From Candidula unifasciata (lineage: Eukaryota; Mollusca; Gastropoda; Stylommatophora; Geomitridae), in the NCBI GenBank assembly GCA_905116865.2, contig CAJHNH020007667.1, forward strand, positions 299,501-363,500: 64,000 nucleotides of DNA, in the 5' to 3' direction. A program made the translations under genes and the position numbers. Under the pieces are notes generated by a model. That model did not search any database. It saw nothing but the letters and a program-made list of their open reading frames with translations, and was not told the origin of the DNA. Below, one piece after another: positions 1 to 10,481 of the stretch (its first letter is position 1; every line of letters begins with the position of its first letter).

Positions 1-1158
1 GCATACTGTCCCATCATGATCTGGTGTTTCTTCTCCTCTCTTGAGATCACCATGGTTTTAGTTTTGGAGATACTGATGGTCATACCTTTCTTTTCAAGCT
101 CTTCCTTCCAGACAAGTAAGTTGGACTGAAGGTGTGCCTCTGATTTAGCTATCAGGGCCACATCGTCTGCAAAAGCCAGCTCTGATATACAGATTGGTCT
201 CATCTTCCAGTACCCTACAGAGTACTTCTTTGTCTTCTCCTTACAGGTCTTGATGACATCATTCATCATAAGAATGAAAAGGTAAGGTGAGAGAATATCA
301 CCTTGTCTAACACCGCTGGCGGTCTTGAATTCTTCTGACTTTTGGTCTGCTGTTCTTACATAATTTCTGCACCTTTTGTAGAAACTGTATTGCACTGATC
401 AGGGGTGCTGGGATGTTTTTCCCTGCCAAGCAGTCCCAGAGCTTGTTCCAGGGTACCTTGTCAAATGCCTTTTCCAGATCCAAAAAACATAAGTGCATCT
501 CACTCTTATATTCCAGGGCTTTTTCACTCATCTGTCTCAGTGTGAAGATAAGGTCTTGAGTACTTCGGTTTGCTCTGAAGCCGCATTGGGCCTCGTCCAG
601 CTGTGGCTCTACCAGACTTCTAAGTCTCTGCTCAAGTATTCTAGAGTAACTTTTACCTGGAACGCTGAGGAGGGATATGCCTCTGTGGTTTTCACATTGT
701 CTGTTATCACCTTTTTTAAATATAGGTATAATGATGGCAATCTCCCAATCTTTTGGTATAGTTTTGCTACACCAGGCTGCCTGGAGAACCTTCAGTAGAA
801 GGCGCTTACCTTCGGCTCCCATATATTTGACCATCTCTGGTGTTATACCATCATGACCTGCTGCTTTTCCCAGCTTAATCTTCTCAATAGCTGCCTTCAA
901 TTCTTCCATCCTGATGTTATCTTCTCCATGATTGAATTCCTTCTCAGCAGTGAGATCCATTATTTCTGGGTCATGACTTCCCTCAACGCCGAGGAGCTCT
1001 GAGAAGTATTCTTTCCATCTGCCCATGATATCATTTGTAGAAGTAAGCAGAGCCCCTTCCTTGTCTTTTATGAATTTAAGTGGGCACTCTTTCACCTTCC
1101 TCATGTTCTTAAGGGTCTTGTAGAACAGTTTTTGATTTTCTCTTGCATTCTTTTCCAA
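1..1158 (-). pseudogene. LINE reverse transcriptase, partial and frameshifted
   Basis: Reverse transcriptase of the same element. From 1158 the frame gives a linker, then GKAAGHDGI, WEIAIIIPIFKKGD, RGISLLSVPGKSYSRILEQRL, CGFRANRSTQDLIFTLRQ and motif A FLDLEKAFDKVPW, and ends at 307 after a frameshift close to 340. In another frame below 330 the sequence continues with VRQGDILSPYLF and then FADDVALIA at about 150-175, so the active-site aspartates are still visible. The thumb and 3' end lie beyond base 1. Confidence 0.88.
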
Positions 1159-2340
1159 CTTGTCTCCAAACTATTCCCATGATTTTGTTTTGCTTTAAGC
1201 ACAATATTTTTGGTCTCTGTTCTGAGTGCCACACATTGTTTATATTTTTCTATTTCTTCAGCTGTGTTCCTTGCTGCCAGGTATTGCTTCCATGCCCTTT
1301 TCTTTTCTCCTATTTTCAATTTGACTTCTTCCGTCCACCAAGGTGTCCTATGTCCCCGCCTTCCACTCGGGACTTCACCACATACTTCTACTGCAGCTGC
1401 TGTGAGGATATTTTTGAATCTGCACCAGAGGGTTTCAGTGTCCTCTGATGATTCTTCTTCAGTTCCTATTGCTTTCACTATTAGCTCCTGGTATCTAGCC
1501 TTAATATCTGGCTCTCTTAGCTTGTATGCTTTAATCATCCTTTCTTGGTTGCTTGGTTTCTTGCACGGTTGTCGGTGTTGCCTTGTTGGAGCAGTTCTTT
1601 CAGTTGTTCTCTTTATTGTGACCAGATAGTGGTCACTTCCAATCTCTGGTCCTCTCATGACTCTGGCATCTCTCACAAACTTGACTGAATTTTTCCTAAC
1701 TATGGCGTAGTCAATGATGGATTTTTCATTTTTTGAAGGTTCACATCTTCTGTATGCATGTATACGCTTGTGGGTGAATTTTGTGTTTGTAATGACAAGG
1801 TTCTGTTCCCTGCAGAATCTGAGAAGTCGCTTGCCATTATCATTCAAAACATCTTCACCATATCTCCCGATCACTCTACCCCATCTAGAGTGATCATTTC
1901 CTACTCTGGCATTTAGATCTCCTAGGAGGATAATTTCCTCGTGACAGTCATCTATGGTCCTTTGGAGCAGTTCAAAGAATTCTTCTTTAACATCTACTCG
2001 CTCATCTTCATTTGGCCCGTACACAATGACAAAATTGACAATTTTATCTTCTTCTTTCAGATCTAACACCATTATTCGCTCTGAGATGAATTTCCATCCC
2101 TTGATGTTACTAACTTGATTCCTGGCCACAATACAGCCAACACCTCCCTTGGCTCTCTCCGTCATAGGGACACCACTGTAGAGCAGCATACTTCCATCAT
2201 GATCTGTGATTCCTTGCCCCTTTTTCTTGGTTTCAGTCAGAGCCAAGACTCCTAATTTTGCTTTCCTCATCTCCCCTACTAACTCGTTTTCCTTTCCCTT
2301 AATGCCTCTTATATTCCATGTTCCATAAATCGTAGTCCGT
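1101..2340 (-). pseudogene. LINE AP-like endonuclease domain (EEP family)
   Basis: Exonuclease-endonuclease-phosphatase domain of the LINE, which nicks target DNA to prime reverse transcription. The frame is open from about 2340; the first internal Met is at 2270, but the domain starts before it, with TWNIRG at about 2306-2323. Counted from Met 2270, visible motifs are ALTETK with the catalytic Glu (about residue 13), VYGPN (about 83), GDLNARVG (about 117), IIDYAI (about 185) and the terminal GSDH (about 211). The last 150 residues are a charged linker. The frame ends at 1101, where the RT frame has already begun, consistent with one frameshift in a single original ORF. Genes of this kind are often mislabelled craniofacial development protein 2-like. 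Confidence 0.88.
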
Positions 2341-2724
2341 AAGCCATGTCAGTTCGTCGCCGTTAAGATCCGTCCGGTTTTCTCTCTGTAGTTACTTGTA
2401 ATCGTGGTTTAAGGCAAACAGGTGATTGGCCTGTTGTGCCTTTGCATGGTGGAGGGGCTGCCTCCTTGCGGCCTCCATGCAGGCCGTCTGGCTGATTCAC
2501 GGTTACCCACTACTTCCGGAGGCGCATGAAGCACTCAGGTTCAGCCAGACCCTCCTCCTTTTACAGCCGGGTTTGGGACCGGTCTTAGCGGAGTTGTACG
2601 CATCCTTCCAAGTATATATATCCATAATTATAAAGTATATTATTATATTTCATGTGGTAGAAGCCTGTCCTACTACTTGGCGCGTCCACCAGGTGGCGGA
2701 TGGTGGAAAGGCTTCTAGAAATAG
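2341..2724. other. Spacer: probable 5' leader of the minus-strand LINE
   Basis: GC-rich to about 2620, then a short AT-rich stretch. By position it could be the 5' leader of the minus-strand LINE. I see no domain, no splice-bounded exon and no RNA gene. The 101-residue plus-strand frame at 2426-2731 has no recognisable motif and I do not treat it as a gene. Confidence 0.3.
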
Positions 2725-3385
2725 AGGTTAGCCCCGAATATAGAATAAGTGGTGGTGCACCAAAAAAAGGTGATGCTCATTGAGAGTAGGCGAGTTAGTT
2801 GGTGGGACAGCTTACTCTATAAAATACCTCAAAACTCTACGACATTGCCATCGGCGGGTAAGAGGCGCCAAACCTCTCCTCACTGCTGCCTTGCAGGGTA
2901 AATCTCTTTAGACAAAGGCTATTGGAGTCAAACCATATACAAACCGGCGGAAGGTAAGGGGAACCCACCGCTGTATTATCCCTAGTCAATCATGCCTCAA
3001 AATATTACGAATTCAGATAACGACGTGAATGGGGATTTCGGTGATAACGAGAGAAGGTTTTTGACAGTCTTGTTGCATGGCATGGAGGTGTGTCGGCACA
3101 CGAACTGATACATGCTGCATGAGATCGTGGATTGTGGAGATGCATGATCGCCCACACCAGTCGGCAAGGCACCTGATTATTATTATTATATTTATTTGCC
3201 ATTAACTCTTTTCGGTAGCAGAGAATAGCTATGAATCGGAGGACTGTGCTTCAGAGGTCCCGGGTAGTTACCGTCCTTAAGATATTTTCTCCAGGTCATG
3301 CCGTGTGTTGGGGCACCGCCTTCTCTAAATAGAGTCGGCCGTGGTTAGTGAAACGATCAAGCAGATAGATTGGTCGGCTCTGCAC
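2725..3385 (+). mobile_element. Internally deleted LINE derivative within a duplicated block, copy 1
   Basis: The 5' leader and first codons of the LINE at 3386-6080 (about 2850-3030, starting MPQNITNSDNDVNG) are joined directly to the last 110 bases of the same LINE (compare 3041-3180 with 5925-6060), followed by an ATT-rich tail. Endonuclease and RT are absent. A further 180 bases of unrelated sequence follow, to about 3377. The whole block, including those 180 bases, recurs at 8535-9190 with very few differences. It is therefore either a mobilised deletion derivative inside a larger repeat unit or a segmental duplication. Confidence 0.75.
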
Positions 3386-6080
3386 CCCCCGCCCCCTTGC
3401 GGTGTAAGTCTCTTTAGATAAAGGCTATTGGAGTTAAACCATATACAAACAGGCGGAAGGCAAGGGGAAACCACCGCTGTATTTTCCCTAGTCAATCATG
3501 CCTCAAAATATTACGAATTCAGATAACGACGTGAATGGGGATTCCAGTGGAATCACCTCGTCCGGTAGGGAGCATCATGTTCTACGGGTGATACCCGACC
3601 GTCATCCAGCTACTGTAGAAAAAGTAAATGGTCGAAACATCCTAAACTTTGGTACATGGAATGTCAGAACACTCGTACAAAACGGAAAGCTGGATAACAT
3701 CAAGATGGAAATGAAAAGAATGAACATCAACATATTAGGAATTAGTTAAATGCGATGGCCAGGAGCAGGGGAAAAGTATTCAGATCAGCACATAATTATT
3801 TACTCAGGTGGGAAGGAATATAGCAATGGAGATGGTATTATTTTGGATCCAAAGAACTCAAAAACTGTGAAAGGATTTTGGACAATATCAGATAGAGTAC
3901 TATAAGTAAATCTTCGCGGCAGACCGTTCGACATCAACTTAGTACTGATTTATGCCCAACAGCAAATAGTTCAGAGGAAGATATTGACGCATTTTATGAC
4001 GAGTTGGACATGGCTGTTGATCAATGCAAAAACTGTGAAATAACAATGGTACTTGGATATTTCAACGCGAAAATAAGAAGTTAAAAAGTGTACGGAATAA
4101 CGGGTGGCTATGGCCTAGGAGAAAAGAATGTGAGAGGTGACAAATTATTAGCATGGGCTGAGTCGCACAGCATGATAATAGGTAACGCCTGGTTTAAACA
4201 CCATCCTCGAAGATTGTGGACTTGGAAAAGTCCTGGCGATAATGACTGCAATCAGATTGATTATATTTTGATTTCAAGAAGATTCCGGAGCTGCTTAGTT
4301 GGAGCAAAAACTAGACCAGGAGCAGACTGCTTTAGTGACCATGTTCCAGTTGTAGGAAAAATTAGAATAAAACAAAAGAACATTAGAAAAACACCACAGA
4401 ACATCAAGTTACATTTTATAATTCTTAGAACGGATAACGAAATTAAGGAACAGTACAACGTTACTGTACAAAACCGGTATAATGCAATGGAAATTATACA
4501 GACTTTTGACGAACAGTGGGATATGTTGTGTGAGTCAATTCAGCAGACATCAAAAGAGACAATCCCACCAACCCATAGAGTTGCAAAAAAAGAAATGGAT
4601 GTCAACTGATATTCTGCAGTTGATGGATGAAAGAATGAAGAAAATGAATGATAAAGAGGAATACTCTAGAATACAAAAATAAATAGTGAACAAATGCAAA
4701 GTGGCTAAAGAAGCCTGACTGAATCAAATGTGTACAGAGATTAGGGGAAATCACAGGAAAGACTCACATTCCATGTACCAACAGATAAATATGTTAACAG
4801 GAAAGATGACACGTAACAGCACTGGATGTTTAAAATCAAAAGATGGTGACTTATTAATGGGACATAGTAATATAATTAGCAGATAGACAGAGTATATAGG
4901 GGAATTGTATGATGATAATAGACCAGATGTAGATCTCACTGGAAGAAATCAAAGCACTTGGAGATTTTGGAATTCTTCTTCTTCTTCTTCGCGTTCACCA
5001 GCTGTAAACTCTGGCGAAAGGTTCTGGTTGCTCGTCCACTACTGAACTGCAGTCCTGCTCCAGAAGCTGAGTGTTGCGTGTGCATTAGTTTTACAGATCT
5101 CATTCTCTTGAATACAGACTGTTGGTTCCTTGCCTCTCCGGCAGATGCACTCCGACTTCAAAGGAAGCTCCCCAATTAGTCGACTCTTAGTGCTTTTTGG
5201 GGACAGTGGGTCTTGTATTCCCCACGACATGGATTTGGGGACTAAACAGATTTTTATAATAGTGGGTATATTCAAATGACCATTTTCTATTTATAGCTCT
5301 GCCAAAGAAACCCACAATGTGGGCCCGGAACATGACCCACACTGGGGGATTTTGGAATTGAAATAATACAAAAGCATTTGACTGTGTGAAGTGAAGAATA
5401 ATAAAGGCATTGATGGAAAAAGGATCTACGAATAAAGCTATCAGGATTGAAAACGGTTAGGTACATTTCAAATAAAACTACGACAAGGGATAATTTAAGT
5501 ATGTGGGCACATGGATAACATCAGATGGAAGATGCATAACCGAAATAAGAAACAGAATAGGACAGGCAAAAACTGCATTTTATAAAATGAAGAATATCTT
5601 GTGCAATACATCCTTGTCATTGAGAGTTAGAGAAAGAATTCTTGCTTGCTACATACATCCAGTTTTAACATATGGCTGTGAATCAGTAGGCAGGTCAAAT
5701 AATTTCTTGAGGCCTCAGAGATGTTTTTTTACAGAAAAATGCTTAGAATACCTTGGACAAACAAAAATAGCAGCCAAGAGGTTTTGAAAGAGGCGGGAGC
5801 CTGAAGACAACTTATCACAGACATCAGAAGGAGACAGTCATCATTTTTCGACTATGTTATGAGAAGAGGCAAAATAGAACATGTTGTGACCACTGGAAAG
5901 ATCTATGGAAGGAGGGATAGAGGAAGACAACGAGAGAAGATTCTTTACAGTCTTGTTGCATGGCATGGAGATGTGCCAGCATACGAACTGTTATATGCTG
6001 CAGGAGATCGCAGATTGTGGAGAGGCATGATCGCCTAGGCCAGTCGGCAAGTCACTTGATGAGGATGATGATGAGTGTGA
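3386..6080 (+). mobile_element. RTE-like LINE, second family, degenerate, with nested SINE
   Basis: Plus-strand LINE starting in its 5' leader. Met 3498 opens the endonuclease (GTWNVRTLVQNGKL), which stops at 3747. The domain resumes in the frame at 4088-4609 (GDKLLAWAESHSMIIGN, QIDYILISRR, SDHVPVVG). After a SINE insertion at 4975-5347 a short AFDCV motif-A remnant follows near 5375. The C-terminal part is at 5503-5787 (TEIRNRIGQAKTAFYKM, YGCES), and the 3' end has the conserved GKIYGRRDRGRQREKI-type tail and a GAT-rich end near 6060-6075. Most of the RT is deleted. A related 3' end lies at 56085-56450. Confidence 0.85.
4975..5347 (-). mobile_element. SINE with 3' (GAA)n tail, inserted in the LINE
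   Basis: The element is bounded by a perfect 12-bp target duplication GATTTTGGAATT at 4963-4974 and 5348-5359. In plus orientation it starts with (TTC)n and ends with a CCCACAATGTGGGCC-type head, so the element is on the minus strand and its 3' tail is (GAA)n. It interrupts the LINE reading frame, so it is younger than that copy. I see no clear tRNA A/B box, and its Pol III head type is unknown. The same family recurs at least nine more times in the window. Confidence 0.85.
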
Positions 6081-6144
6081 TTTTTTAACTTTCACAATCA
6101 TTTAGGAAGAAATAGATGACTTGTAGCTTAAATTGTATAGAAAC

Positions 6145-6688
6145 TAGGGCTGTACTGAAATTTTTATTTTCACTATTCGGCCGAATACGAATAGCGGGAC
6201 CAACTATTCGGCCGAATAAGAATACGAATACGAATACTGAATAGTGTATAAAATATTTCTTTAAAAAACACACACACATTCATAATGTCAAATGTACGCT
6301 GAACTTTTACTTCATATAAAGTAGCACAGAATAGTCATCTTCTTCTTTAGCATTCTGAGCCCTTGGGGATTACTGTTGCAGAATATCACCCGTCTCAATT
6401 CATCTCTCTGGCTGGCCTTATCTTCACAATTTGTGACACCAGCTGTTTGCAGGTCTGGCTGGACATTATCTCTCGAACTTCTTTCTTGTCTGCCTCGTGG
6501 TCTATGCCCATCAGTGGTGATTTAAACAGATTATGTGTTACGTTGTTGCTTCTCACTCTCCATTCCCCGCTGTTAGCATCTTTGATAGGTGTGGCCCTAC
6601 TGCAACTATTCGGTCGAATACCGAATAGTCAATAGGTCTACTATTCGGCCCCGAAGCGAATACGAAGCGAATATTCGGTACAGCCCTA
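6145..6688. mobile_element. hAT non-autonomous element (TIR TAGGGCTGTAC)
   Basis: Terminal inverted repeats TAGGGCTGTACTGAA (start) and TTCGGTACAGCCCTA (end) are flanked by 8-bp near-identical duplications ATAGAAAC (6137-6144) and ATAAAAAC (6689-6696), as expected for hAT. Both ends contain palindromic ATTCGGCCGAAT and CGAATACGAAT motifs. No transposase can be read inside, so this is a deletion derivative. A related copy at about 59600-60126 still encodes the hAT C-terminus. Confidence 0.85.
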
Positions 6689-6899
6689 ATAAAAACATTC
6701 TTACAATACCAAGGACAAATGCGTGGGGGTGGGGTCATTGTCCATTTATGTATAACAAAACAAAAATCTCGACAACGTTAAACATTCTGCGAACAATATC
6801 GGTTATAATTGTGGTCTGGTTTCTTTGTGCCAATTATGTTGGCTAAGAAATGTAAATTGCTCCAAAACTAAAGAAAACTGCCTCATAAACAGCATCTAG

Positions 6900-7140
6900 T
6901 CTCGAAAACTGAAATACTTTATTTAATAATTTCATACGTCACCATAGATGGAGAGGAAAGGGGCGGAGGGCATGGTATCAGATAAAAGGGATAGGTTTCC
7001 ACAGACAGGATGATAAGCACATAACATAAAAGACATGTTCGGCAAGAAAGTGCATGAAGTGTGCGAGCTGGTGGGCGACCGAGTTTCAAAGACATAAAGT
7101 TCCACAGTTCGAATGAGAATCCCCGGTGCACATGTCCCAG
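6900..7140 (+). mobile_element. Probable LINE 3'-end fragment
   Basis: It shares wording (AAGTGCATGAAG, GAGCTGGTGGGCGACCGAGTTTC) with 51305-51490 and, inverted, with 57880-57990. Those copies look like 3' ends of an RTE-like LINE, and the 51.3 kb copy ends in (GAT)n. It is too degraded to read a protein. The 60-70 residue frames here are not supported as genes. Confidence 0.45.
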
Positions 7141-7264
7141 AACTCCCGTTCCACCGTTAGGTTATATCGGGGTCCTTGACGACAACCGGCTTAAAGATTT
7201 AAAATGATAAAGAATTTCGTCTCGTGTTAACACGGTTGCAGTCGAGTTTCTGTGTGTCGTTCAA

Positions 7265-7605
7265 CCCCATGAGGACCGTACAACGAGCGACCAACACCCG
7301 GTGACAAAAAATGCCATTATTTGGATGAAGATCACTCTGGTACAAATCCAAGTTCAACAGTTATGTTAAATTAGGGTCCCCGACAACAGCAGCAGTACCC
7401 TTGAAAACACACCGCGTCCAAATGTCGGATGCAGTGTTTGTTGTTGTTTCAAAGCCCCACCCTGGCAGTTGCCAGAGGCCCTAATATAACTCAACTTGTG
7501 GGTTGAACGGGGTTTCTGGGACCTCTCCCCGGGTGACCTCATCCGCATGGTGGAACTTTGTGTCATCGTGTGTAAATCGCTTGGTGGATGTCCTGGTGGG
7601 ATTGA
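7265..7605. repeat. Pair of ~200-bp interspersed repeats (family P), diverged
   Basis: 7437-7605 carries the plus-oriented family P sequence: a run to AAGCCCCACCCTGGC, TTGCCAGAGGCC, GGTTTCTGGGACCTCTCCCC, GCATGGTGGAACTTTGTGTCATC, and a GATGTCCTGGTGGGATTG-like end. 7265-7400 is a more diverged copy in the opposite sense (ACCCGGTGACAAAAAATGCCAT). The class (SINE or MITE) is unknown. Better copies are at 8172, 43775, 44005, 52367 and 52603. Confidence 0.6.
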
Positions 7606-7639
7606 ATCTCACTCACTCGCTCAGCCTGAGGGGGGTTTT

Positions 7640-8170
7640 GAAATAACAAAAATTGCATCCTGTATTGGGACCGCGTATCGTAGTCGAGCTTCTTTCCAAA
7701 AAGCCCATGATAGGAGTGTGCTCTGTAAAGGTCCTACTGATTTGTGAGTGGCCATTTGGGGGTCAATCATTCAGGATGCAGTCCCTGGGAAAGCAATTAC
7801 AAAAAAAGAGGAAAAGCTGCTAGAAACTCTTCAGATCATTAATGTAGCACCGAGTCTTTGTTTCTGCTCCTTTCTTTTTCGTGACTATCTCCCTGCATTA
7901 TTACTAAGGGAAATAACCTGCTAAAACTGTGAATACTTTAGTCTATGGAGTTGTCATCCTGCTTTTCTATTTAAATGTCAGATGCATTTTAGTAATCAGT
8001 CCAACGCAAACATAAGTAACAGGAGAGGGGTTTGTTAAAACAAGTAAAACAAAACAGCAGAAATTCTTATAATCTTTCCATAATGGATTGTACACAAGAT
8101 TCAGCGTAATTTCCGCTATAAAAAAGCAGATTTAGTCGTAACCAAATGGTTCACATCGCGATAATCATTA
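7640..8170. other. No feature seen
   Basis: Unique-looking AT-moderate sequence between two copies of repeat family P. I see no exon-like segment, RNA gene or recognisable repeat. Confidence 0.4.
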
Positions 8171-8171
8171 C

Positions 8172-8370
8172 GTCCTTTTCAGGACGTAATTTTTTGTTAT
8201 TTGAAGCCCCACTCTGGCTTTTGCCAGGGGCCGCAATATAGGCAGGTCATCATTATGGCCAAATGTCTGAACTCGGTTTCTGGGACCCCTCCACGGTGAT
8301 CCTCATCCGCATGGTGGCACTTTGTGTCTTCGGGTGTTTATCGCTTGTGTGATGTCCTGGTGGGGTAAAA
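8172..8370 (+). repeat. Interspersed repeat family P, single copy
   Basis: From TCCTTTTCAGGACG and AAGCCCCACTCTGGCTTTTGCC, through GGTTTCTGGGACCCCTCC and GCATGGTGGCACTTTGTGTC, to GATGTCCTGGTGGGGTA. It aligns by eye along its length with 43775-43975. It has no coding content. Confidence 0.7.
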
Positions 8371-8534
8371 AAATCCAATCTAATCACATCGCGATTTGTA
8401 AAGCAATTTTTCGAGGGTAGGTTGTAGACAGTATGGCCGCTGCTACACCTCTTAATGTTCTAAACATATAAAAAGTTAGCGGATGTCCTTGAAACGCAAG
8501 TTTAAAAATATTTCTTCCTATATAGTCCTAGAGG

Positions 8535-9190
8535 TTAGCCACAATTATTTTGAATAAGTGGCCGTGGACCAAAACAGGTGATGGTCATTAAGAGGAGGCG
8601 AGGTAGTTGGTTGGACAGCTAACTCTATAAAATACCTCAAAACTCTACGACATGGCCATCGGCGGGTAAGAGGCACCAAACCTCTCCTCACTGGTGCCTT
8701 GCAGGGTAAATCTCTTTAGACAAAGGCTATTGGAGTCAAACCATATACAAACCGGCGGAAGGTAAGGGGAACCCACCGCTGTATTATCCCTAGTCAATCA
8801 TGCCTCAAAATATTACGAATTCAGATAACGACGTGAATGGGGATTTCGGTGATAACGAGAGAAGGTTTTTTGACAGTCTTGTTGCATGACATGGAGGTGT
8901 GTCGGCACACGAACTGATACATGCTGCAGGAGATCGTGGACTGTGGAGATGCATGATCGCCCACACCAGTCGGCAAGGCACCTGATTATTATTATTATAT
9001 TTATTTGCCATTAACTCTTTTCGGTAGCAGAGAATAGCTATGAATCGGAGGACTGTGCTTCAGAGGTCCCGGGTAGTTACCGTCCTTAAGATATTTTCTC
9101 CAGGTCATGCCGTGTGTTGGGGCACCGCCTTCTCTAAATAGAGTCTTCCGTGGTTGGTGAAACGATCAAGCAGATAGATTGGCCGGTTCT
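8535..9190 (+). mobile_element. Internally deleted LINE derivative in a duplicated block, copy 2
   Basis: Nearly identical to 2725-3385: the same LINE 5' leader, the same 5'-to-3' deletion junction (MPQN..DVNG running into AACGAGAGAAGG), the same ATT tail and the same 180 bases after it. Differences are a few substitutions and single-base indels (for example one extra T near 8870). Beyond about 9190 the two copies diverge. Confidence 0.75.
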
Positions 9191-9204
9191 GCACCATTTG
9201 GTGA

Positions 9205-9500
9205 TGAAATGATGTATAACAAGCTAGATGTTGTGAGGGCCCTTTGGGAGCGAGTGAACAGTGCGGAGGTACAGCTAGATCATTACAGTCTGAGGAGAAT
9301 AATGCTGCGATGAGGTACCTGTAGATTTGGCCGTAGCTCAACACTCAAGGGAGAGGTGAGACAGATATGCAACCAGACAGTTTCTGGTGCCATCGGAATT
9401 GGAACTCTTCGCTTGCTGCTAAATATCTGGATAGAGGGATTATGGATGTCATGAGTACTGTGATATCGATTCCTAATTCAAAACTGTACTTAGCGTACAT
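9205..9500 (+). mobile_element. 3' end of an RNase H-bearing LINE
   Basis: The sequence reads MMYNKLDVVRALWERVNSAE on the plus strand, the same protein end as the minus-strand copy at 39414-39500 (MYDKLDVVRALWERLNNVE). It continues through the 3' tail wording TTGGAACTCTTCGCTTGCTGC to ATATCGATTCCTAATTC. 5' truncated. Sister 3' ends are at 39240, 42630, 44815 and 57455. Confidence 0.7.
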
Positions 9501-9524
9501 ATGAGCTTCAAGATTTTGCCTCGA

Positions 9525-9800
9525 GTTTTGAAGGTCGAGGGTTCGTTTCACAGCGGCGCCGTTCAGTTCACGATCACGAGTGCAGTTTTTACGGAGATTC
9601 CTGCCTAACTACGGAGATTCCTGCCTAACTACGGAGATTCCTGCCTAACTACGGAGATTCCTGCCTAACTACGGAGATTCCTGCCTAACTACGGAGGTCG
9701 TGCTCTGTGCGACGCTCTCGACAGGCAGCTAGCTGTTCTGCGGAGAGATAAAACCCTGTGCAACAAAGTCGATCCTCATACCTTTATTTTCACGTTACTT
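9525..9800 (+). mobile_element. tRNA-derived SINE, family 2, with internal 20-bp tandem
   Basis: It starts with a tRNA-like B-box region (GGTCGAGGGTTCGTTTC) and has the family body: TTTTTACGGAGATTC, GTGCTCTGTGCGACGCTCTCG, GGCAGCTAGCTGTTCTGCGG. Five perfect tandem copies of a 20-base unit sit inside it at 9591-9690. Other copies: 27010, 27480, 34060 (minus), 45985, 55255 and 61195. Confidence 0.7.
9591..9696 (+). repeat. 20-bp minisatellite, 5 copies, inside a SINE
   Basis: The unit ACGGAGATTCCTGCCTAACT is repeated at 9591, 9611, 9631, 9651 and 9671, then ACGGAG. All five copies are identical, so the expansion is recent. Other copies of the SINE have only one or two related half-units at this place. 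Confidence 0.95.
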
Positions 9801-10118
9801 CTATGAGCTTCAAGATTTGGCAAGAGCATGTTTTTCAATATTTTTCAAATGGAATAGCGAAGGACATTTTTTTAAATAATTTTCACTGGCTCAGGAAAAG
9901 AGCAGTCATGGGACAACTCGTGTGCATTAAAGTTTGAACTCCGACTAAAGACTAACAAATGACTAATCAGTAAAATGCTTCTACCTCTAATATTACATAA
10001 ACGTCAATAATACTGCATTGTTTCGCAAATTATTGTAATTTTGTCACTGTCAGCAGTACAAAGTAAACTATAATAAAATTCCTTCGCTTCTTGGCAACAG
10101 AGAGAAGCTGTAAGAGTT

Positions 10119-10220
10119 ATGGACCCATTATTTCTAGCCTACAGTTATTTTAGGAGAAGAAAATTTAAAGAAAGCGTTGACATTTGTACAAAGATTCTGG
10201 CAAAAAATCCATATGATCAA
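10119..10220 (+). CDS. TTC8: TTC8/BBS8 exon 1 (start codon)
   Basis: TTC8 (BBS8) is a TPR protein of the BBSome, the eight-subunit coat that works with ARL6 to move membrane proteins out of and along cilia. Exon 1 encodes residues 1-34, MDPLFLAYSYFRRRKFKES to NPYDQ, which matches the conserved N-terminus of the family (the YFRRRKF core is diagnostic). The start is the only Met before this motif. The exon ends in phase 0 at a GTATGT donor. Ten exons from here to 35679 join in phase to 462 residues; known TTC8 proteins are about 500-540. Same strand as FERMT downstream. I saw no distinct promoter motif upstream. Confidence 0.93.
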
Positions 10221-10470
10221 GTATGTATGATCTGTTATCAATGTGCTGTTTGTTTCAATCTGAAATATTTTAATTATTCAGGACATTTATTCCCATGCGT
10301 GCTGTGCTCCACTCCCTTCCCCTGTGCAGTAGTGTAGTAGTAGTAAGTGTAGTCACACTGTAGTGTAGTGAGTGAGTTGCCAATAAAGTATTCTTATACT
10401 AAACACATTTTATGTTATCTTTTTTTTACAATTGTTAAATGAAGCTTTAGCTAGTATACTTAAAAAGTGC
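10221..10470. other. Start of TTC8 intron 1, no feature seen
   Basis: Intronic. A short run built on GTAGTGTAGTAG and a T-rich stretch; no repeat family recognised. Confidence 0.4.
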
Positions 10471-10481
10471 TAACAAAAATC

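Larger units (their letters stand above)
1..2340 (-). mobile_element. RTE-like non-LTR retrotransposon (LINE), broken
   Basis: Read on the minus strand, this is an endonuclease domain followed by a reverse transcriptase, the order of RTE/CR1-type LINEs. The endonuclease begins near 2325 with a TWNIRG motif. The RT follows with a frame change near 1150 and another near 340, and continues off the window edge after the FADD catalytic motif at 162-173. At least two frameshifts make it non-functional as read. The RT wording (IFKKGD, GISLLSV, CGFR..RST, FLDLEKAFDKV) is RTE-like; the clade is inferred. It lies in intergenic DNA upstream of TTC8. No target duplication can be judged because the 3' end is outside the window. 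Confidence 0.9.

Noticed and set aside
1101..2340. Host gene of craniofacial development protein 2 type
   Set aside because: It is the LINE endonuclease, directly followed by an RT; the host-gene name is a frequent database misannotation.
9591..9696. CRISPR-like array
   Set aside because: The 20-base units are contiguous with no spacers, inside a SINE, in a eukaryotic genome.
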